DNA of 64,000 nt from Aestuariispira ectoiniformans (GCF_025136295.1 NZ_CP062788.1:2460501-2524500), one strand, 5' to 3'. Numbered from the stretch's first letter, positions 37,968 through 47,885 are shown. Program-made: numbers and translations. The notes: generated by a model not told the origin, from the sequence alone.

Positions 37968-39254
37968 ATGTCACTGGATTATGCCGAGCAGCTTGCCAAG
38001 CTTGTGGATGAGAGGGAGGAAGAACTCGTTTCTCTGACGCAGGACCTGATCCGTATTCCCACGGTCAATCCGCCGGGGGATGCCTACACGCCATGCGCGG
38101 AATATATCGGGAGCCGTCTAAAGAAACTCGGTTTCGATGTGGAATATGTGCGCGGTGTCGGCACGCCGGGCGACAGTGACAAATATCCGCGGACCAATAT
38201 CGTGGCCCGCATTGAAGGCAAACGGCCAGGCCCCTGCGTTCATTTCAACAGCCATATCGACGTGGTCGAGGTTGGCAAGGGCTGGACTGTCGATCCTTTC
38301 GGCGGCGAAGTGAAGGATCGCAAGGTTTACGGACGCGGTGCCTGTGACATGAAAGGCGGGCTCGCTGCCTCGATCATTGCTGTCGAGGCGATTCTGGCAT
38401 CCGGTATCGACTTCCCCGGCACGATAGAGATTTCCGGTTCTGTGGATGAGGAATCCGGCGGTTACGGCGGCGTGGGCTATCTGGCGGAGAAGGGTTACTT
38501 CTCCAGGCCCAAGGTCGATCATGTCATTATCCCGGAGCCGCTGAATGTGGATCGTGTCTGCATCGGGCACCGTGGCGTGTGGTGGGCGGAAATCGAGACC
38601 CATGGCCGTATCGCGCATGGTTCCATGCCGTTCCTTGGGGATTGCGCCGTGCGCCACATGGGGGCGTTCCTGCACAAGGTTGAAACGGAACTGCTGCCGC
38701 ATCTGGCGAGTAAACATACGGATATGCCGGTTGTTCCGGAGGGCGCACGTCAGTCCACGTTGAATATCAACTCGATCCATGGCGGGTTGGAAGAAGACTT
38801 TGAAGGGCTGCCCAGTCCTCTGGTGCCGGATAGCTGCCGTCTGGTCCTGGACCGGCGCTACCTGATCGAAGAGGACCCGGAGGAAGTGCGCCTGGAAGTG
38901 CGTCGAATTTTGGAAAAGCTGAAAGAGGAACGGCCCGGTTTTTCCTATGACGTGAAAGATGTACTGTCCTTTGAGCCGACCATGACGGACGCCAATGCGC
39001 CGGTTGTGCGCGTGGTCAGTGAAGAGATTGAACGCGTGCTTGGCAAGCCGGCTGAGCAGGTCGTCTCGCCGGGTACTTACGATCAAAAGCATATCGCGCG
39101 TGTCGGTCATCTGAAGGATTGCATTGCCTATGGCCCGGGGATTCTGGATCTGGCGCATCAGCCGGATGAATATGTCGGTATCGACGATATGCTGAATTCC
39201 GCGAAAGTCATGGCAATGGCCACCCTGCGTCTGTTGAATGGGGAGCAGCCGTGA
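37968..39254 (+). CDS. M20-family amidohydrolase (ArgE/DapE-like)
   Basis: A cytoplasmic dinuclear zinc hydrolase of 428 residues. The metal and catalytic residues are visible in HFNSHIDVV, RGACDMKGG, DEESGG and the late PGTYDQKHIA. The insertion with IAHGSMPF is the dimerisation lid. Members deacylate N-acyl amino acids or cleave dipeptides. In this operon it probably hydrolyses an imported amide or peptide. The stop overlaps the next gene's GTG start. Exact substrate cannot be read from sequence. Confidence 0.85.
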   Translation: MSLDYAEQLAKLVDEREEELVSLTQDLIRIPTVNPPGDAYTPCAEYIGSRLKKLGFDVEYVRGVGTPGDSDKYPRTNIVARIEGKRPGPCVHFNSHIDVVEVGKGWTVDPFGGEVKDRKVYGRGACDMKGGLAASIIAVEAILASGIDFPGTIEISGSVDEESGGYGGVGYLAEKGYFSRPKVDHVIIPEPLNVDRVCIGHRGVWWAEIETHGRIAHGSMPFLGDCAVRHMGAFLHKVETELLPHLASKHTDMPVVPEGARQSTLNINSIHGGLEEDFEGLPSPLVPDSCRLVLDRRYLIEEDPEEVRLEVRRILEKLKEERPGFSYDVKDVLSFEPTMTDANAPVVRVVSEEIERVLGKPAEQVVSPGTYDQKHIARVGHLKDCIAYGPGILDLAHQPDEYVGIDDMLNSAKVMAMATLRLLNGEQP

Positions 39255-40231
39255 TCCGCTCGGGCACAAGGAACAGCATCACGGATGTTGCGGGCATCAA
39301 GGTCGGTAACGCGGAAGATAAGAAAGTTCGCAGCGGTGTAACGGTTATCCTCCCGGATGAGCCGGTCACAGCAGCGGTGGATGTGCGCGGCGGCGGGCCG
39401 GGCACGCGTGAGACAGACGCCCTGAACCCTGCCTGTGTCGTTGAGGCTGTTCACGCGCTGGTCTTGAGTGGCGGTTCGGCCTATGGGCTGGACGCGGCGT
39501 CAGGCATGATGTCCTGGTTGCGGGCGCGTGGTCGTGGCCTTCATGTCGGGGAGGCGCTGGTTCCGATCGTTCCTTCTGCAATCATCTTTGACCTTCTGAG
39601 CGGCGGCGACAAGGACTGGGGGGAAGAACCTCCTTATCGTGACCTGGCGCAGCAGGCGGCGGATGCTGTGTCCGTCGATTTTGCTCTCGGCAACGCCGGG
39701 GCGGGGCTTGGCGCACGTGCGGGAACGCTCAAAGGCGGTCTGGGAACCTCATCATTCGTGACGGATGACTTCACCGTCGGCTCGCTGGTTGTGGCCAATC
39801 CCCTTGGGTCTGTTGTCATGCCGGGGACCAAGACGTTCTGGTCCTGGCCTTTGGAGCAGGATGGTGAATTGGGTGGTCAGGTGCCGCCGGAAGGCCCCTG
39901 TGCGGATATGGATTTCAAATTTCAGGAGCCTGTGGCCGCCAATACGACCCTGGCGGTGGTGGCGACGGATGCGACGTTGACCAAGGCACAGGCGGAACGG
40001 ATCGCGATCATGGCTCACGACGGCTTTGCCCGGGCGATTCGACCGGTTCATTCGCCCTTGGATGGCGACAGTATATTTGTCATATCTACTGGCAAGCGAG
40101 ACCTGAAAGACCCGGTAGGCGAGCTGGCCAGGCTGGGTATGTTGGCTGCCGATAGCGTTGCGCGCTCTGTGGCGCGGGGCGTCTATGAGGCGGAAAGTAT
40201 TGGAAGCCTGAAGGCATATAAGGACCTTTAG
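39251..40231 (+). CDS. P1-family (S58) peptidase/amidase, DmpA/NylC-like
   Basis: An N-terminal-nucleophile hydrolase of 326 residues made as a precursor that cuts itself. NSITDVAGIKVGNA, VDVRGGGPGTRETD, LSGGSAYGLDAA and GNAGAGLGARAG are family signatures. The predicted self-cleavage is before Thr232 in AANTTLAVVATDA, the position used by NylC-type enzymes. Known members release N-terminal beta-amino acids or D-residues, or hydrolyse 6-aminohexanoate oligomers. The GTG start overlaps the previous stop (GTGA). With the M20 enzyme it gives the operon two different amide hydrolases. Confidence 0.88.
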   Translation: MIRSGTRNSITDVAGIKVGNAEDKKVRSGVTVILPDEPVTAAVDVRGGGPGTRETDALNPACVVEAVHALVLSGGSAYGLDAASGMMSWLRARGRGLHVGEALVPIVPSAIIFDLLSGGDKDWGEEPPYRDLAQQAADAVSVDFALGNAGAGLGARAGTLKGGLGTSSFVTDDFTVGSLVVANPLGSVVMPGTKTFWSWPLEQDGELGGQVPPEGPCADMDFKFQEPVAANTTLAVVATDATLTKAQAERIAIMAHDGFARAIRPVHSPLDGDSIFVISTGKRDLKDPVGELARLGMLAADSVARSVARGVYEAESIGSLKAYKDL

Positions 40232-40287
40232 GAACAAGAAAGTAACGGGCTGTGACAAAAAGAATCCGGATTGACTGGGAGAGAGTG

Positions 40288-41769
40288 ATGAAGCGCAAAA
40301 TAATTACATTGGGGGTGGCCGGTATTGCGTTTGCCGCAATGACTGCAGGGGCCCAGGCCAAGGACAGCCTGTCCATGGGAATGGTACTGGAACCCCCGCA
40401 TCTTGATCCGACGGCAGGCTCTGCCGCGGCAATCGATGAAGTGGTCTATGCCAATGTTTTTGAAGGGCTGACCCGTATTGACCGCAATGGTGAGGTTAAA
40501 CCGGCCCTGGCGGAAAGCTGGTCGGTCTCCGAGGACGGATTGACCTATAATTTCAAATTGCATGATGGGGTGACCTTTCACGACGGGGCCGTATTTGATT
40601 GCTCCGACGTGATGTTCAGTTTCGAACGCGCGATGGCCGACGACAGCGTCAATGCGCAAAAGCGGTTGTTTGCCCCGATTTCCTCAATCGCCTGTCCGGC
40701 ATCGGACAAAGTGGCGATTACGCTCAAGGAACCGACAGGCACCTTCTTATCCGACCTGGCCTGGGGCGATGCGGTGATCGTCGATCCGGCCAGCGCCGCC
40801 GACAATAAGACCAATCCTGTTGGCACAGGGCCGTTCAAATTCAAACGCTGGGTCAAGGGCGACCGGGTTGAACTGGTTCGTTATGACAACTACTGGGGTG
40901 ACAAAGTCGCGCTGGCATCGGCAACCTTCAAATTCGTATCCGATCCTTCTGCCGCGACCGCTGCGATGATGGCGGGTGATCTGGATGCCTTTGCCAATAT
41001 CCCGGCACCGGAAGCCCTTCCGGCCATGGAGGCAAACCCCAACCTGAAAGTCCACGTCGGGACGACAGAGGGTGAAACCATCCTCGCCCTCAATAACGGA
41101 GCCAAACCGTTCGACGACATACGTGTCCGCCGGGCCATTGCCTATGCGCTGGACCGTCAGTCCATCATTGATGGGGCGATGTTCGGGCAGGGCGCACTGA
41201 TCGGGTCGCATGTGGCGCCGCATAATCCGGCCTATGTGGATCTGACAGGCCGTTATCCCTTAAACCAGGACGAAGCCAAGAAACTGCTGGCCGAAGCCGG
41301 GTATGGCGATGGTCTGACGTTGCGGCTGATGCTGCCGCCGCCGTCCTACGCCCGCCGCAGCGGTGAGATCATTGCGGCACAACTGGCAGAGATCGGCGTT
41401 GACGTGGAGATCATTCCTCTGGAATGGGCGCAATGGCTGGATCAGGTCTTCAAGCGCACCGATTACGATATGACCATCGTGTCTCACACGGAACCGGCAG
41501 ATATCGAAATCTACGCCCGTGATAAATATTACTTCAATTATCACAGCCCGGAATTCAAGGAGTTGTACAAGAAGTACGTTGCAACCCTGGACCCGGAAGA
41601 AGCCAAGAAGATCATGGGTGACCTGCAGCGCAAGCTGTCGGAGGATTCAGTCAATGTCTTCCTGTTCCAGTTGCCCAAGCAGGGTGTCTGGAATGCCAAA
41701 GTCCAGGGACTTTGGGAAAACAGCCCGATCCAGGCCAACGACCTGACGGAAGTCCATTGGGCCCAATAA
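40288..41769 (+). CDS. Peptide-type ABC transporter substrate-binding protein
   Basis: A periplasmic binding protein of 493 residues, SBP family 5. The signal MKRKIITLGVAGIAFAAMTAGAQA is followed by LEPPHLDPTAGSAAAIDEVVYANVFEGL, the usual opening. VNVFLFQLPKQGVWNAKVQGLW closes the fold. The ATG at 40288 has GGGAGAG upstream; the GTG at 40252 would add a non-signal leader. It should bind the substrate that the two hydrolases attack. Confidence 0.85.
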   Translation: MKRKIITLGVAGIAFAAMTAGAQAKDSLSMGMVLEPPHLDPTAGSAAAIDEVVYANVFEGLTRIDRNGEVKPALAESWSVSEDGLTYNFKLHDGVTFHDGAVFDCSDVMFSFERAMADDSVNAQKRLFAPISSIACPASDKVAITLKEPTGTFLSDLAWGDAVIVDPASAADNKTNPVGTGPFKFKRWVKGDRVELVRYDNYWGDKVALASATFKFVSDPSAATAAMMAGDLDAFANIPAPEALPAMEANPNLKVHVGTTEGETILALNNGAKPFDDIRVRRAIAYALDRQSIIDGAMFGQGALIGSHVAPHNPAYVDLTGRYPLNQDEAKKLLAEAGYGDGLTLRLMLPPPSYARRSGEIIAAQLAEIGVDVEIIPLEWAQWLDQVFKRTDYDMTIVSHTEPADIEIYARDKYYFNYHSPEFKELYKKYVATLDPEEAKKIMGDLQRKLSEDSVNVFLFQLPKQGVWNAKVQGLWENSPIQANDLTEVHWAQ

Positions 41770-41792
41770 GGCCTGTTTTGAAGTAACTGTAG

Positions 41793-41819
41793 CGGGGAAC
41801 CGGTTTTTACGGTTCCCCG
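41793..41819 (+). other. Intercistronic hairpin after the binding-protein gene
   Basis: A perfect 10-bp stem CGGGGAACCG / CGGTTCCCCG with a loop containing five T, 23 nt after the stop. There is no T-run after it. Confidence 0.7.
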
Positions 41820-41843
41820 GTCCCTCCGGCAACGGTCACGACC

Positions 41844-42800
41844 ATGATTCCATTCATTTTTTATCGCCTGATGAGTTTGGTGGCGACGGTCCTCGTAGCA
41901 TCCATTGTGGTCTTCCTGGTCCTCGAAGTGCTGCCTGGCGATCCGGCGCAGGTCATGCTGGGTGTGAATGCCCAGCCCGATACGCTTGCGGCATTGCGCA
42001 CGGAACTGGGGCTCGATCAGCCCCTGATGCAGCGCTATATCTCGTGGATATCGGGCTTTTTCGTTGGTGATTTCGGTAACAGCTATACCTATGGCGTGCC
42101 CGTGGCGGAACTGGTGGCGGATCGTGTTGTCGTAAGCCTGCCGCTGGCGATCATGGCGATTGTCCTGTCGACGGTGCTTGCTATTCCGCTTGGCGTGTAT
42201 TCAGCCTCAAAACATGGCAAGGCCCCTGACGCGGCCGTGATGGGCCTCGCCCAGATTGGTGTGGCGGTGCCGAATTTCTGGTTGGGGCTTTTGTTTATCC
42301 TGCTGTTTGCCGTTGAATGGAAGCTGCTTCCCGCCGGTGGTTTTGCCGGTTGGGATGCGGGCGTCTGGCCTGCGGTGAAATCCCTGTTGCTGCCGGCGGT
42401 ATCGCTTGCCTTGCCGCAGGCGGCCATTCTGGCGCGTGTGACACGATCCTCGGTGTTGGAAACCCTGACAGAGGACTACCTTCGTACGGCGCGTGCCAAA
42501 GGTCTGAACCGGCGAACAGCCCTGTGGCGTCATGCGGTGCGTAATGCCCTGATTCCGGTTGTGACCATTATGGGGCTGCAGTTTTCCTTCCTGCTGGCCG
42601 GGACGATTATCATCGAAAGCGTTTTCACCCTGCCGGGGCTTGGCCGTCTGATCTTCCAGGCCATCGCCCAACGGGACCTGATTGTTGTGGAGACCGTGAT
42701 TGTCCTTCTGGCCGTCAGTGTGATCCTGGTGAATTTCATTGTGGACCTGACGTACGGATTGCTTGATCCGCGTTTGCGGGGAGGCGCTCATGGCCATTAA
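41844..42800 (+). CDS. Peptide-type ABC transporter permease (DppB-like)
   Basis: A 318-residue permease with six predicted helices. VFLVLEVLPGDPAQVMLG near the start and the EAA loop YLRTARAKGLNRRTALWRHAVRNALIPV are DppB hallmarks. It ends 11 nt inside the next permease gene, so the two are coupled. Confidence 0.9.
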   Translation: MIPFIFYRLMSLVATVLVASIVVFLVLEVLPGDPAQVMLGVNAQPDTLAALRTELGLDQPLMQRYISWISGFFVGDFGNSYTYGVPVAELVADRVVVSLPLAIMAIVLSTVLAIPLGVYSASKHGKAPDAAVMGLAQIGVAVPNFWLGLLFILLFAVEWKLLPAGGFAGWDAGVWPAVKSLLLPAVSLALPQAAILARVTRSSVLETLTEDYLRTARAKGLNRRTALWRHAVRNALIPVVTIMGLQFSFLLAGTIIIESVFTLPGLGRLIFQAIAQRDLIVVETVIVLLAVSVILVNFIVDLTYGLLDPRLRGGAHGH

Positions 42801-43641
42801 GTCGCTCATGGAAGTGCTGGGCAAGGGGCTCCACAATCGCTCCTTCCTGCTTGGTGCGCTGATAACGCTGGTATTGGTCGTCATGGCGATTTTGTCCGTC
42901 GCCTGGACGCCATATTCCGTGGCGAAGATGGATATCGCGCATAAATTGGCCGCGCCCGGATGGGATCACTGGCTGGGGACCGACCACTACGGGCGGGATA
43001 TTCTGTCCATGATCATGGCGGGTGCCCAGAACTCTATCCTGGTTTCCATTGTGGCGGTGGGGATCGGCCTTGGTCTTGGCGTGCCACTAGGGACGATGGC
43101 GGCAGCCAAGGGCGGTTGGGTCGACGACCTCGTCATGCGTTTCAACGATTTCGCCTTTGCCTTTCCTGCCTTGCTGACGGCTGTGATGATCACGGCGTTG
43201 GCCGGGCCCGGTGCTGTGAATGCCATTATTGCCATCGGGATTTTCAATATCCCGGTGTTCGCAAGGCTCAGCCGTGGTGCTGCATTGCCGGTATGGAAGC
43301 GCGATTATGTGATGGCCGCCCGCGTGGCCGGCAAAGGCGGGGTGTCGATCACGATCGACCATATCCTGCCCAATATCGCTGGCGTGATGATCGTGCAGGT
43401 AACTATTCAGTTCGCCCTCGCCATTCTGGCAGAGGCGGGGCTTTCCTATCTGGGGCTGGGCGCACAACCGCCACAAGCTAGCTGGGGGCGTATGCTGAAC
43501 GAGGCGCAGACGATGATTTATTTTGCGCCGCAACTGGCGATTATGCCGGGCGTTGCGATTACCTTGTCCGTCTTGGGGCTGAACATGATGGGGGATGGCC
43601 TTCGGGACATTCTGGACCCACGTTTGCGGCGGGAGCGATAG
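42790..43641 (+). CDS. Peptide-type ABC transporter permease (DppC-like)
   Basis: A 283-residue permease. HWLGTDHYGRDILSMIMAGAQ and the EAA loop YVMAARVAGKGGVSITIDHILP are typical of DppC. The ATG at 42790 with GGGAGGCG upstream is preferred to an upstream in-frame codon at 42763 inside dppB. The C-terminus GDGLRDILDPRLRRE is standard. Confidence 0.9.
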   Translation: MAIKSLMEVLGKGLHNRSFLLGALITLVLVVMAILSVAWTPYSVAKMDIAHKLAAPGWDHWLGTDHYGRDILSMIMAGAQNSILVSIVAVGIGLGLGVPLGTMAAAKGGWVDDLVMRFNDFAFAFPALLTAVMITALAGPGAVNAIIAIGIFNIPVFARLSRGAALPVWKRDYVMAARVAGKGGVSITIDHILPNIAGVMIVQVTIQFALAILAEAGLSYLGLGAQPPQASWGRMLNEAQTMIYFAPQLAIMPGVAITLSVLGLNMMGDGLRDILDPRLRRER

Positions 43642-43644
43642 GAT

Positions 43645-44640
43645 ATGGCAGATAAGCTTCTCGATATCCGCAACCTGAAGCTCTCCATCCCGTTGGGCGG
43701 CGGGGAGTTGAAGATCCTGGATGATGTTTCCTTTTCATTGGAACCCGGTGAAACTGCCAGTTTCGTAGGCGAGTCCGGCTGCGGGAAGTCCATGACGGTG
43801 ATGGCGGTCATGGGGCTTTTGCCGGATGCCATGCAGGCCAGCGGGGAAATTCTCTTCAAAGGGCAAAACCTTCTGTCCCTGACGGAAGAAGAAATGTGTG
43901 CCATTCGTGGCAGGCATATCGGCATGATTTTTCAGGAGCCGATGACGGCCCTGAACCCGGTTATGACGATCGGGCAGCAGATCGCGGAAGGAATGCTCCT
44001 GCATCTCAACATATCGAAGGCAGAGGCGGGGCAACGCGCGGCGAAACTGTTGGATCGTGTTGGTCTGCCAAAACCGCGTTTCTCGCCAGACCTCTACCCC
44101 CATCAGCTTTCCGGTGGTCAGCGCCAGCGCGTGGTCATCGCCATGGCTCTTGCCTGCGAACCGGAACTTCTGATCGCGGATGAGCCGACAACAGCACTGG
44201 ATGTGACGGTGCAGGCACAAATTCTGGACCTGATTATGGATGTGGCCGAGGAAAAGAATATGGGGCTTATCATGATCACCCATGACCTCGGCGTCGTGGC
44301 TGAGACCACTGAACAGGTGATGGTCATGTATGCGGGGCAGGTGGTTGAGCAGGGTTTGACAGACAATGTCTTCCATACAATGGCCCATCCCTATACGCGG
44401 GCGCTTTTCGCGGCATCACCGCATACGGTTGCCCTGCAAAGCACGGCATCGCGGCCTTATCTGCCCGCCATTGCAGGGATGGTGCCGGAACCGGGAAATC
44501 GTCCGCCGGGTTGCGCCTTTGCCACGCGTTGCGACCGTCACAGCCTGGAATGTGACAGCAAGCCATGCATGGACACCGTGGGGGATGGTCATCAGGTCGC
44601 CTGCTATCATCCACATATCCGGGAGGAGGCATTGTCATGA
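43645..44640 (+). CDS. Peptide-type ABC transporter ATP-binding protein (DppD-like)
   Basis: 331 residues, with Walker [11 protein letters not shown]-loop [14 protein letters not shown], signature LSGGQRQR, Walker [14 protein letters not shown] and H-loop MITHDLGVV. The C-terminal extension has the Cys-containing motif [13 protein letters not shown] that in some members holds an iron-sulfur cluster. It overlaps the next gene by 4 nt. Confidence 0.9.
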   Translation: MADKLLDIRNLKLSIPLGGGELKILDDVSFSLEPGETASFVGESGCGKSMTVMAVMGLLPDAMQASGEILFKGQNLLSLTEEEMCAIRGRHIGMIFQEPMTALNPVMTIGQQIAEGMLLHLNISKAEAGQRAAKLLDRVGLPKPRFSPDLYPHQLSGGQRQRVVIAMALACEPELLIADEPTTALDVTVQAQILDLIMDVAEEKNMGLIMITHDLGVVAETTEQVMVMYAGQVVEQGLTDNVFHTMAHPYTRALFAASPHTVALQSTASRPYLPAIAGMVPEPGNRPPGCAFATRCDRHSLECDSKPCMDTVGDGHQVACYHPHIREEALS

Positions 44641-45611
44641 CAACGGGACCGCTTCTGGAAGTTAAATCGGTTGTGCGGGATTACGACCTGCCGCGGGAGG
44701 GTCTGTTCAAACCGCGCGACAAGTTCCGCGCATTGCACGGTATTGATCTGTCAGTGGATGCGGGGCGCAGCCTCGGCATTGTCGGTGAGTCCGGCTGTGG
44801 GAAATCCACGCTGGCGAAGGCCATTCTGGCCTTGGAGGCTCCGACGGAAGGCACGGTAATACTGCGCGGACAGGATATCTATTCCCTGCCTGCCAAAGAG
44901 CTCAAGGCGATGCGCCGCCATCTCCAGATTATTTTCCAGGACCCTTATGGGTCGCTGGACCCGCGTCACAAGGTGGACTGGATCATTTCCGAACCTCTGG
45001 AGCAGATGCGCCCGAGGGTCGGTCGCGCAGAAAGGCGCCGGATGGTGTTGGAGGTCCTGGAGGCGGTTGGGTTACCCGCGTCGGCGGCGGACAAATATCC
45101 ACATGAATTCTCCGGCGGGCAACGTCAGCGTATTGCAATCGCCAGGTCCCTGATCACGCGGCCCGATGTGATCGTCGCCGATGAACCCGTCTCCGCGCTT
45201 GATGTTTCTGTCCAGGCACAGGTGTTGAACCTGATGAACGACCTGCAGGCGGAACTGGGCCTGACCTATCTGTTTATCAGCCATGACTTGAGCGTTGTGC
45301 GCTGTGTGACCGACGATGTGGTGGTTATGTACCTGGGCCGCGTTGTTGAACAAGGCCCGACGGCGGAGGTCTTCACTGACCCTCATCATCCCTATACCAA
45401 GGCGCTGCTGGATGCGGTTCCTCATCCGGACCCAAGCCGACGGGGGCTTCGCCGTCGGCGCGCCAAACAGGAAGAGCCTGTTGTCGAAGCATCGGGCACC
45501 GGCTGCCCCTATGCGCCGCGTTGCCCGCATGTGCAGGATCGCTGTCGTGTGGAACAGCCGGTCCTTAGAGATATTTCAGCCAATCGCAAAGCGGCCTGCC
45601 ATTTTGCGTGA
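44637..45611 (+). CDS. Peptide-type ABC transporter ATP-binding protein (DppF-like)
   Basis: 324 residues, with Walker [11 protein letters not shown]-loop IIFQDPYGSLDPRH, signature FSGGQRQR, Walker B VIVADEPVSALDV and H-loop FISHDLSVV. The tail has GCPYAPRCPHVQDRC, the Cys cluster of this branch. The ATG at 44637 overlaps the previous stop as ATGA; the frame from 44565 lies in the preceding gene. Last transporter gene of the operon; an aldehyde dehydrogenase follows 26 nt later. Confidence 0.9.
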   Translation: MTTGPLLEVKSVVRDYDLPREGLFKPRDKFRALHGIDLSVDAGRSLGIVGESGCGKSTLAKAILALEAPTEGTVILRGQDIYSLPAKELKAMRRHLQIIFQDPYGSLDPRHKVDWIISEPLEQMRPRVGRAERRRMVLEVLEAVGLPASAADKYPHEFSGGQRQRIAIARSLITRPDVIVADEPVSALDVSVQAQVLNLMNDLQAELGLTYLFISHDLSVVRCVTDDVVVMYLGRVVEQGPTAEVFTDPHHPYTKALLDAVPHPDPSRRGLRRRRAKQEEPVVEASGTGCPYAPRCPHVQDRCRVEQPVLRDISANRKAACHFA

Positions 45612-45637
45612 GATTAAGTCTGTGGGAAGGAAAGAAC

Positions 45638-47077
45638 ATGTTTGACCCATTACATCTGATCGACGGTGAGTGGTGTGCTGAAGAAGGCGTAGCGCCCATT
45701 CAGGTGTTGAACCCCAGTGATGGTCAGCCGCTTTTGGAAATTGCCCGTGGTGGACAGGCCAGCGTCGACAAGGCGGTTGCCGCGGCGCAAAACGCCCTCG
45801 ATGGTGACTGGGGGCAACTGGACGCTGCGGAGCGCGGCAGCCTCATGTTCCGGTTAAGCGCGCTTGTTCTGGATCACGCTGACAAGCTGGCCGAATTGGA
45901 AGCCCTGGATGTTGGCAAGCCACTGAAACAGGCCAAGGCCGATGCGATCGCCTGTGCCCGTTATTTCGAATTTTACGGTGGGGCGGCGGACAAGCTGCAC
46001 GGGCAAACCATTCCCTACAAGAATGGATATACCGTGATGACGGTGCGTGAACCCCATGGTGTTACCGCGCATATCATTCCCTGGAACTATCCGATGCAGA
46101 TCATCGGGCGCAGTGTGGGTGCGGCACTTGCCATGGGTAATGCCTGTGTGGTGAAACCGGGCGAGGATGCATCTCAGACGGCGCTTTATATCGGCAAATT
46201 GGCTTTGGAGGCCGGTTTCCCGAAAGGGGCCCTGAATATTGTAACGGGCTTTGGCGGCGAGGCCGGGGCGGCGCTGTCGTCGCATCCGGGCGTGCGCCAT
46301 ATCTCTTTCACCGGCTCCACCGAAGTTGGCCGTCTGATCCAGAAGGCCGGGGCGGAAAACACCATTCCCGTCACGCTGGAACTGGGAGGGAAATCACCTC
46401 AGCTCGTCTTTGCTGATGCCGACATTGATGCTGCTCTACCGTTTCTGGTCAATGCCTCAATCCAGAACGCGGGCCAGACCTGTTCTGCAGGCAGCCGACT
46501 TCTGATCCAGGACAGCATCTATGATGAAGTCGTCGGACGAATTGCCGACGCCTTCAACGCCCTGCAGGTTGGTCCGGCCTTGCAGGACCTGAATGTCGGC
46601 CCGGTAATCAATGCCAAGCAGTGCGACCGCGTCAAAGGCTTCATTGCCGATGCGAAGGCCAGCGGTTTACCGGTTCTGGGCGAGGGTAAGATTGTCAGCG
46701 ATGCGCCGGATGGCGGTTTCTATGTGGCCCCGACATTCTTTGGCGAGGTGTCGCCGGACCATCGACTGGCGCAGGAAGAGGTATTCGGCCCCGTGCTGGC
46801 GGCGATCCGCTTCAAGGACGAGGCGGATGCCCTGCGTATTGCCAATGGCACCAAATACGGGTTGGTGGCAGGTGTCTGGACGCGCGATGGCGCCCGCCAG
46901 ATGCGTCTCGCACGTAAGCTCGAGGCAGGGCAGGTATTCGTGAATAACTATGGTGCCGGCGGCGGTGTGGAACTGCCGTTCGGTGGTATGAAGGGTAGTG
47001 GTCATGGCCGGGAGAAAGGGTTTGAAGCGCTCTATGGCTTCTCGACCTCGAAAACCATTGCCGTGAACCATAACTGA
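45638..47077 (+). CDS. NAD(P)-dependent aldehyde dehydrogenase
   Basis: A 479-residue ALDH. The nucleotide-binding HIIPWNYPMQ and FTGSTEVGRLI, the general base Glu in LELGGKSPQ, the catalytic Cys in NAGQTCSAGSR and the C-terminal PFGGMKGSGHGREKG are intact. It resembles the betaine-aldehyde/aminoaldehyde group. Substrate unknown. It is likely to oxidise an aldehyde formed downstream of the hydrolases in the same operon. The ATG at 45638 is used; the frame from 45608 starts within the ATPase gene. Confidence 0.9.
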   Translation: MFDPLHLIDGEWCAEEGVAPIQVLNPSDGQPLLEIARGGQASVDKAVAAAQNALDGDWGQLDAAERGSLMFRLSALVLDHADKLAELEALDVGKPLKQAKADAIACARYFEFYGGAADKLHGQTIPYKNGYTVMTVREPHGVTAHIIPWNYPMQIIGRSVGAALAMGNACVVKPGEDASQTALYIGKLALEAGFPKGALNIVTGFGGEAGAALSSHPGVRHISFTGSTEVGRLIQKAGAENTIPVTLELGGKSPQLVFADADIDAALPFLVNASIQNAGQTCSAGSRLLIQDSIYDEVVGRIADAFNALQVGPALQDLNVGPVINAKQCDRVKGFIADAKASGLPVLGEGKIVSDAPDGGFYVAPTFFGEVSPDHRLAQEEVFGPVLAAIRFKDEADALRIANGTKYGLVAGVWTRDGARQMRLARKLEAGQVFVNNYGAGGGVELPFGGMKGSGHGREKGFEALYGFSTSKTIAVNHN

Positions 47078-47090
47078 TAGGGGAAGAGCT

Positions 47091-47837
47091 ATGCGTCTCG
47101 AAAACAAGATTGCCGTCGTAACCGGGGCCGCCTCCGGTTTCGGTGAAGGGATTGCCCGCCGTTTCGTGGCCGAAGGGGCAAAGGTTGTTATCGCCGATCT
47201 CAACGGCGAGGCGGCCGAAAAGGTCGCCGCCGATATTGGCGAGAATGCGATTGCCGTGGTTGCCGACGTCAGTAAAGGCGATGACGTAACCGCGATGATT
47301 GATGCAGCCTGCGAGAAATGGGGTGGCATCGACATCCTGGTCAATAATGCCGGCTATTCCCATCGCAACCGCCCGATGCTGGAGGTTACGGAAGACGAGT
47401 TTGACCGCATTTTTGATGTGAATGTGAAATCCATCTATCTGGGCGCGCAGGCGTCCGTGCCGAAATTTCGGGAACGTGGGGCCGGGGTAATCTTGAACGT
47501 GGCGTCTACGGCCGGCGTCCGGCCGCGCCCGGGCCTGACCTGGTATAATGGGTCCAAAGGGGCGGCGATCACGCTGACCAAATCCATGGCTGTGGAGCTG
47601 GCGCCGGAGAAAATCCGGGTTGTTGCGATTAACCCCGTGGCAGGTGAAACCGGCATGCTGCACCTGTTCATGGGCGAGGATACGCCTGAAAAGCGGGCCC
47701 AGTTCAAGTCTTCCATTCCGCTTGGCCGGTTGAGTACGCCGACGGATATTGCCAATGCCGCCCTGTTCCTGTGTTCGGACGAGGCGGAATTCCTGACCGG
47801 CGTCTGCATGGAAGTCGACGGCGGGCGTTGCATCTAG
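47091..47837 (+). CDS. Short-chain dehydrogenase/reductase (SDR)
   Basis: A classical SDR of 248 residues. It has the cofactor motif VTGAASGFGEGIA, DADV-type patch ADVSKG, NNAG and the catalytic set Ser in VASTAGVRP, Tyr and Lys in WYNGSKGA. The acidic residue at the end of the second strand (IADLNG) favours NAD. A poly-purine ribosome site precedes it. It closes the cluster that begins with the GntR gene and is followed by a strong terminator. Substrate unknown; a hydroxy acid or alcohol arising from the imported compound is plausible. Confidence 0.9.
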   Translation: MRLENKIAVVTGAASGFGEGIARRFVAEGAKVVIADLNGEAAEKVAADIGENAIAVVADVSKGDDVTAMIDAACEKWGGIDILVNNAGYSHRNRPMLEVTEDEFDRIFDVNVKSIYLGAQASVPKFRERGAGVILNVASTAGVRPRPGLTWYNGSKGAAITLTKSMAVELAPEKIRVVAINPVAGETGMLHLFMGEDTPEKRAQFKSSIPLGRLSTPTDIANAALFLCSDEAEFLTGVCMEVDGGRCI

Positions 47838-47848
47838 GAAATGTTTCG

Positions 47849-47885
47849 GTTCCCCCGGTCCACGATGGCCGGGGGAACAGTTTTT
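47849..47885 (+). terminator. Rho-independent terminator after the SDR gene
   Basis: A 10-bp GC-rich stem GTTCCCCCGG / CCGGGGGAAC with a 10-nt loop is followed by AGTTTTT. It also lies just 3' of the convergent GNAT gene. Confidence 0.9.
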
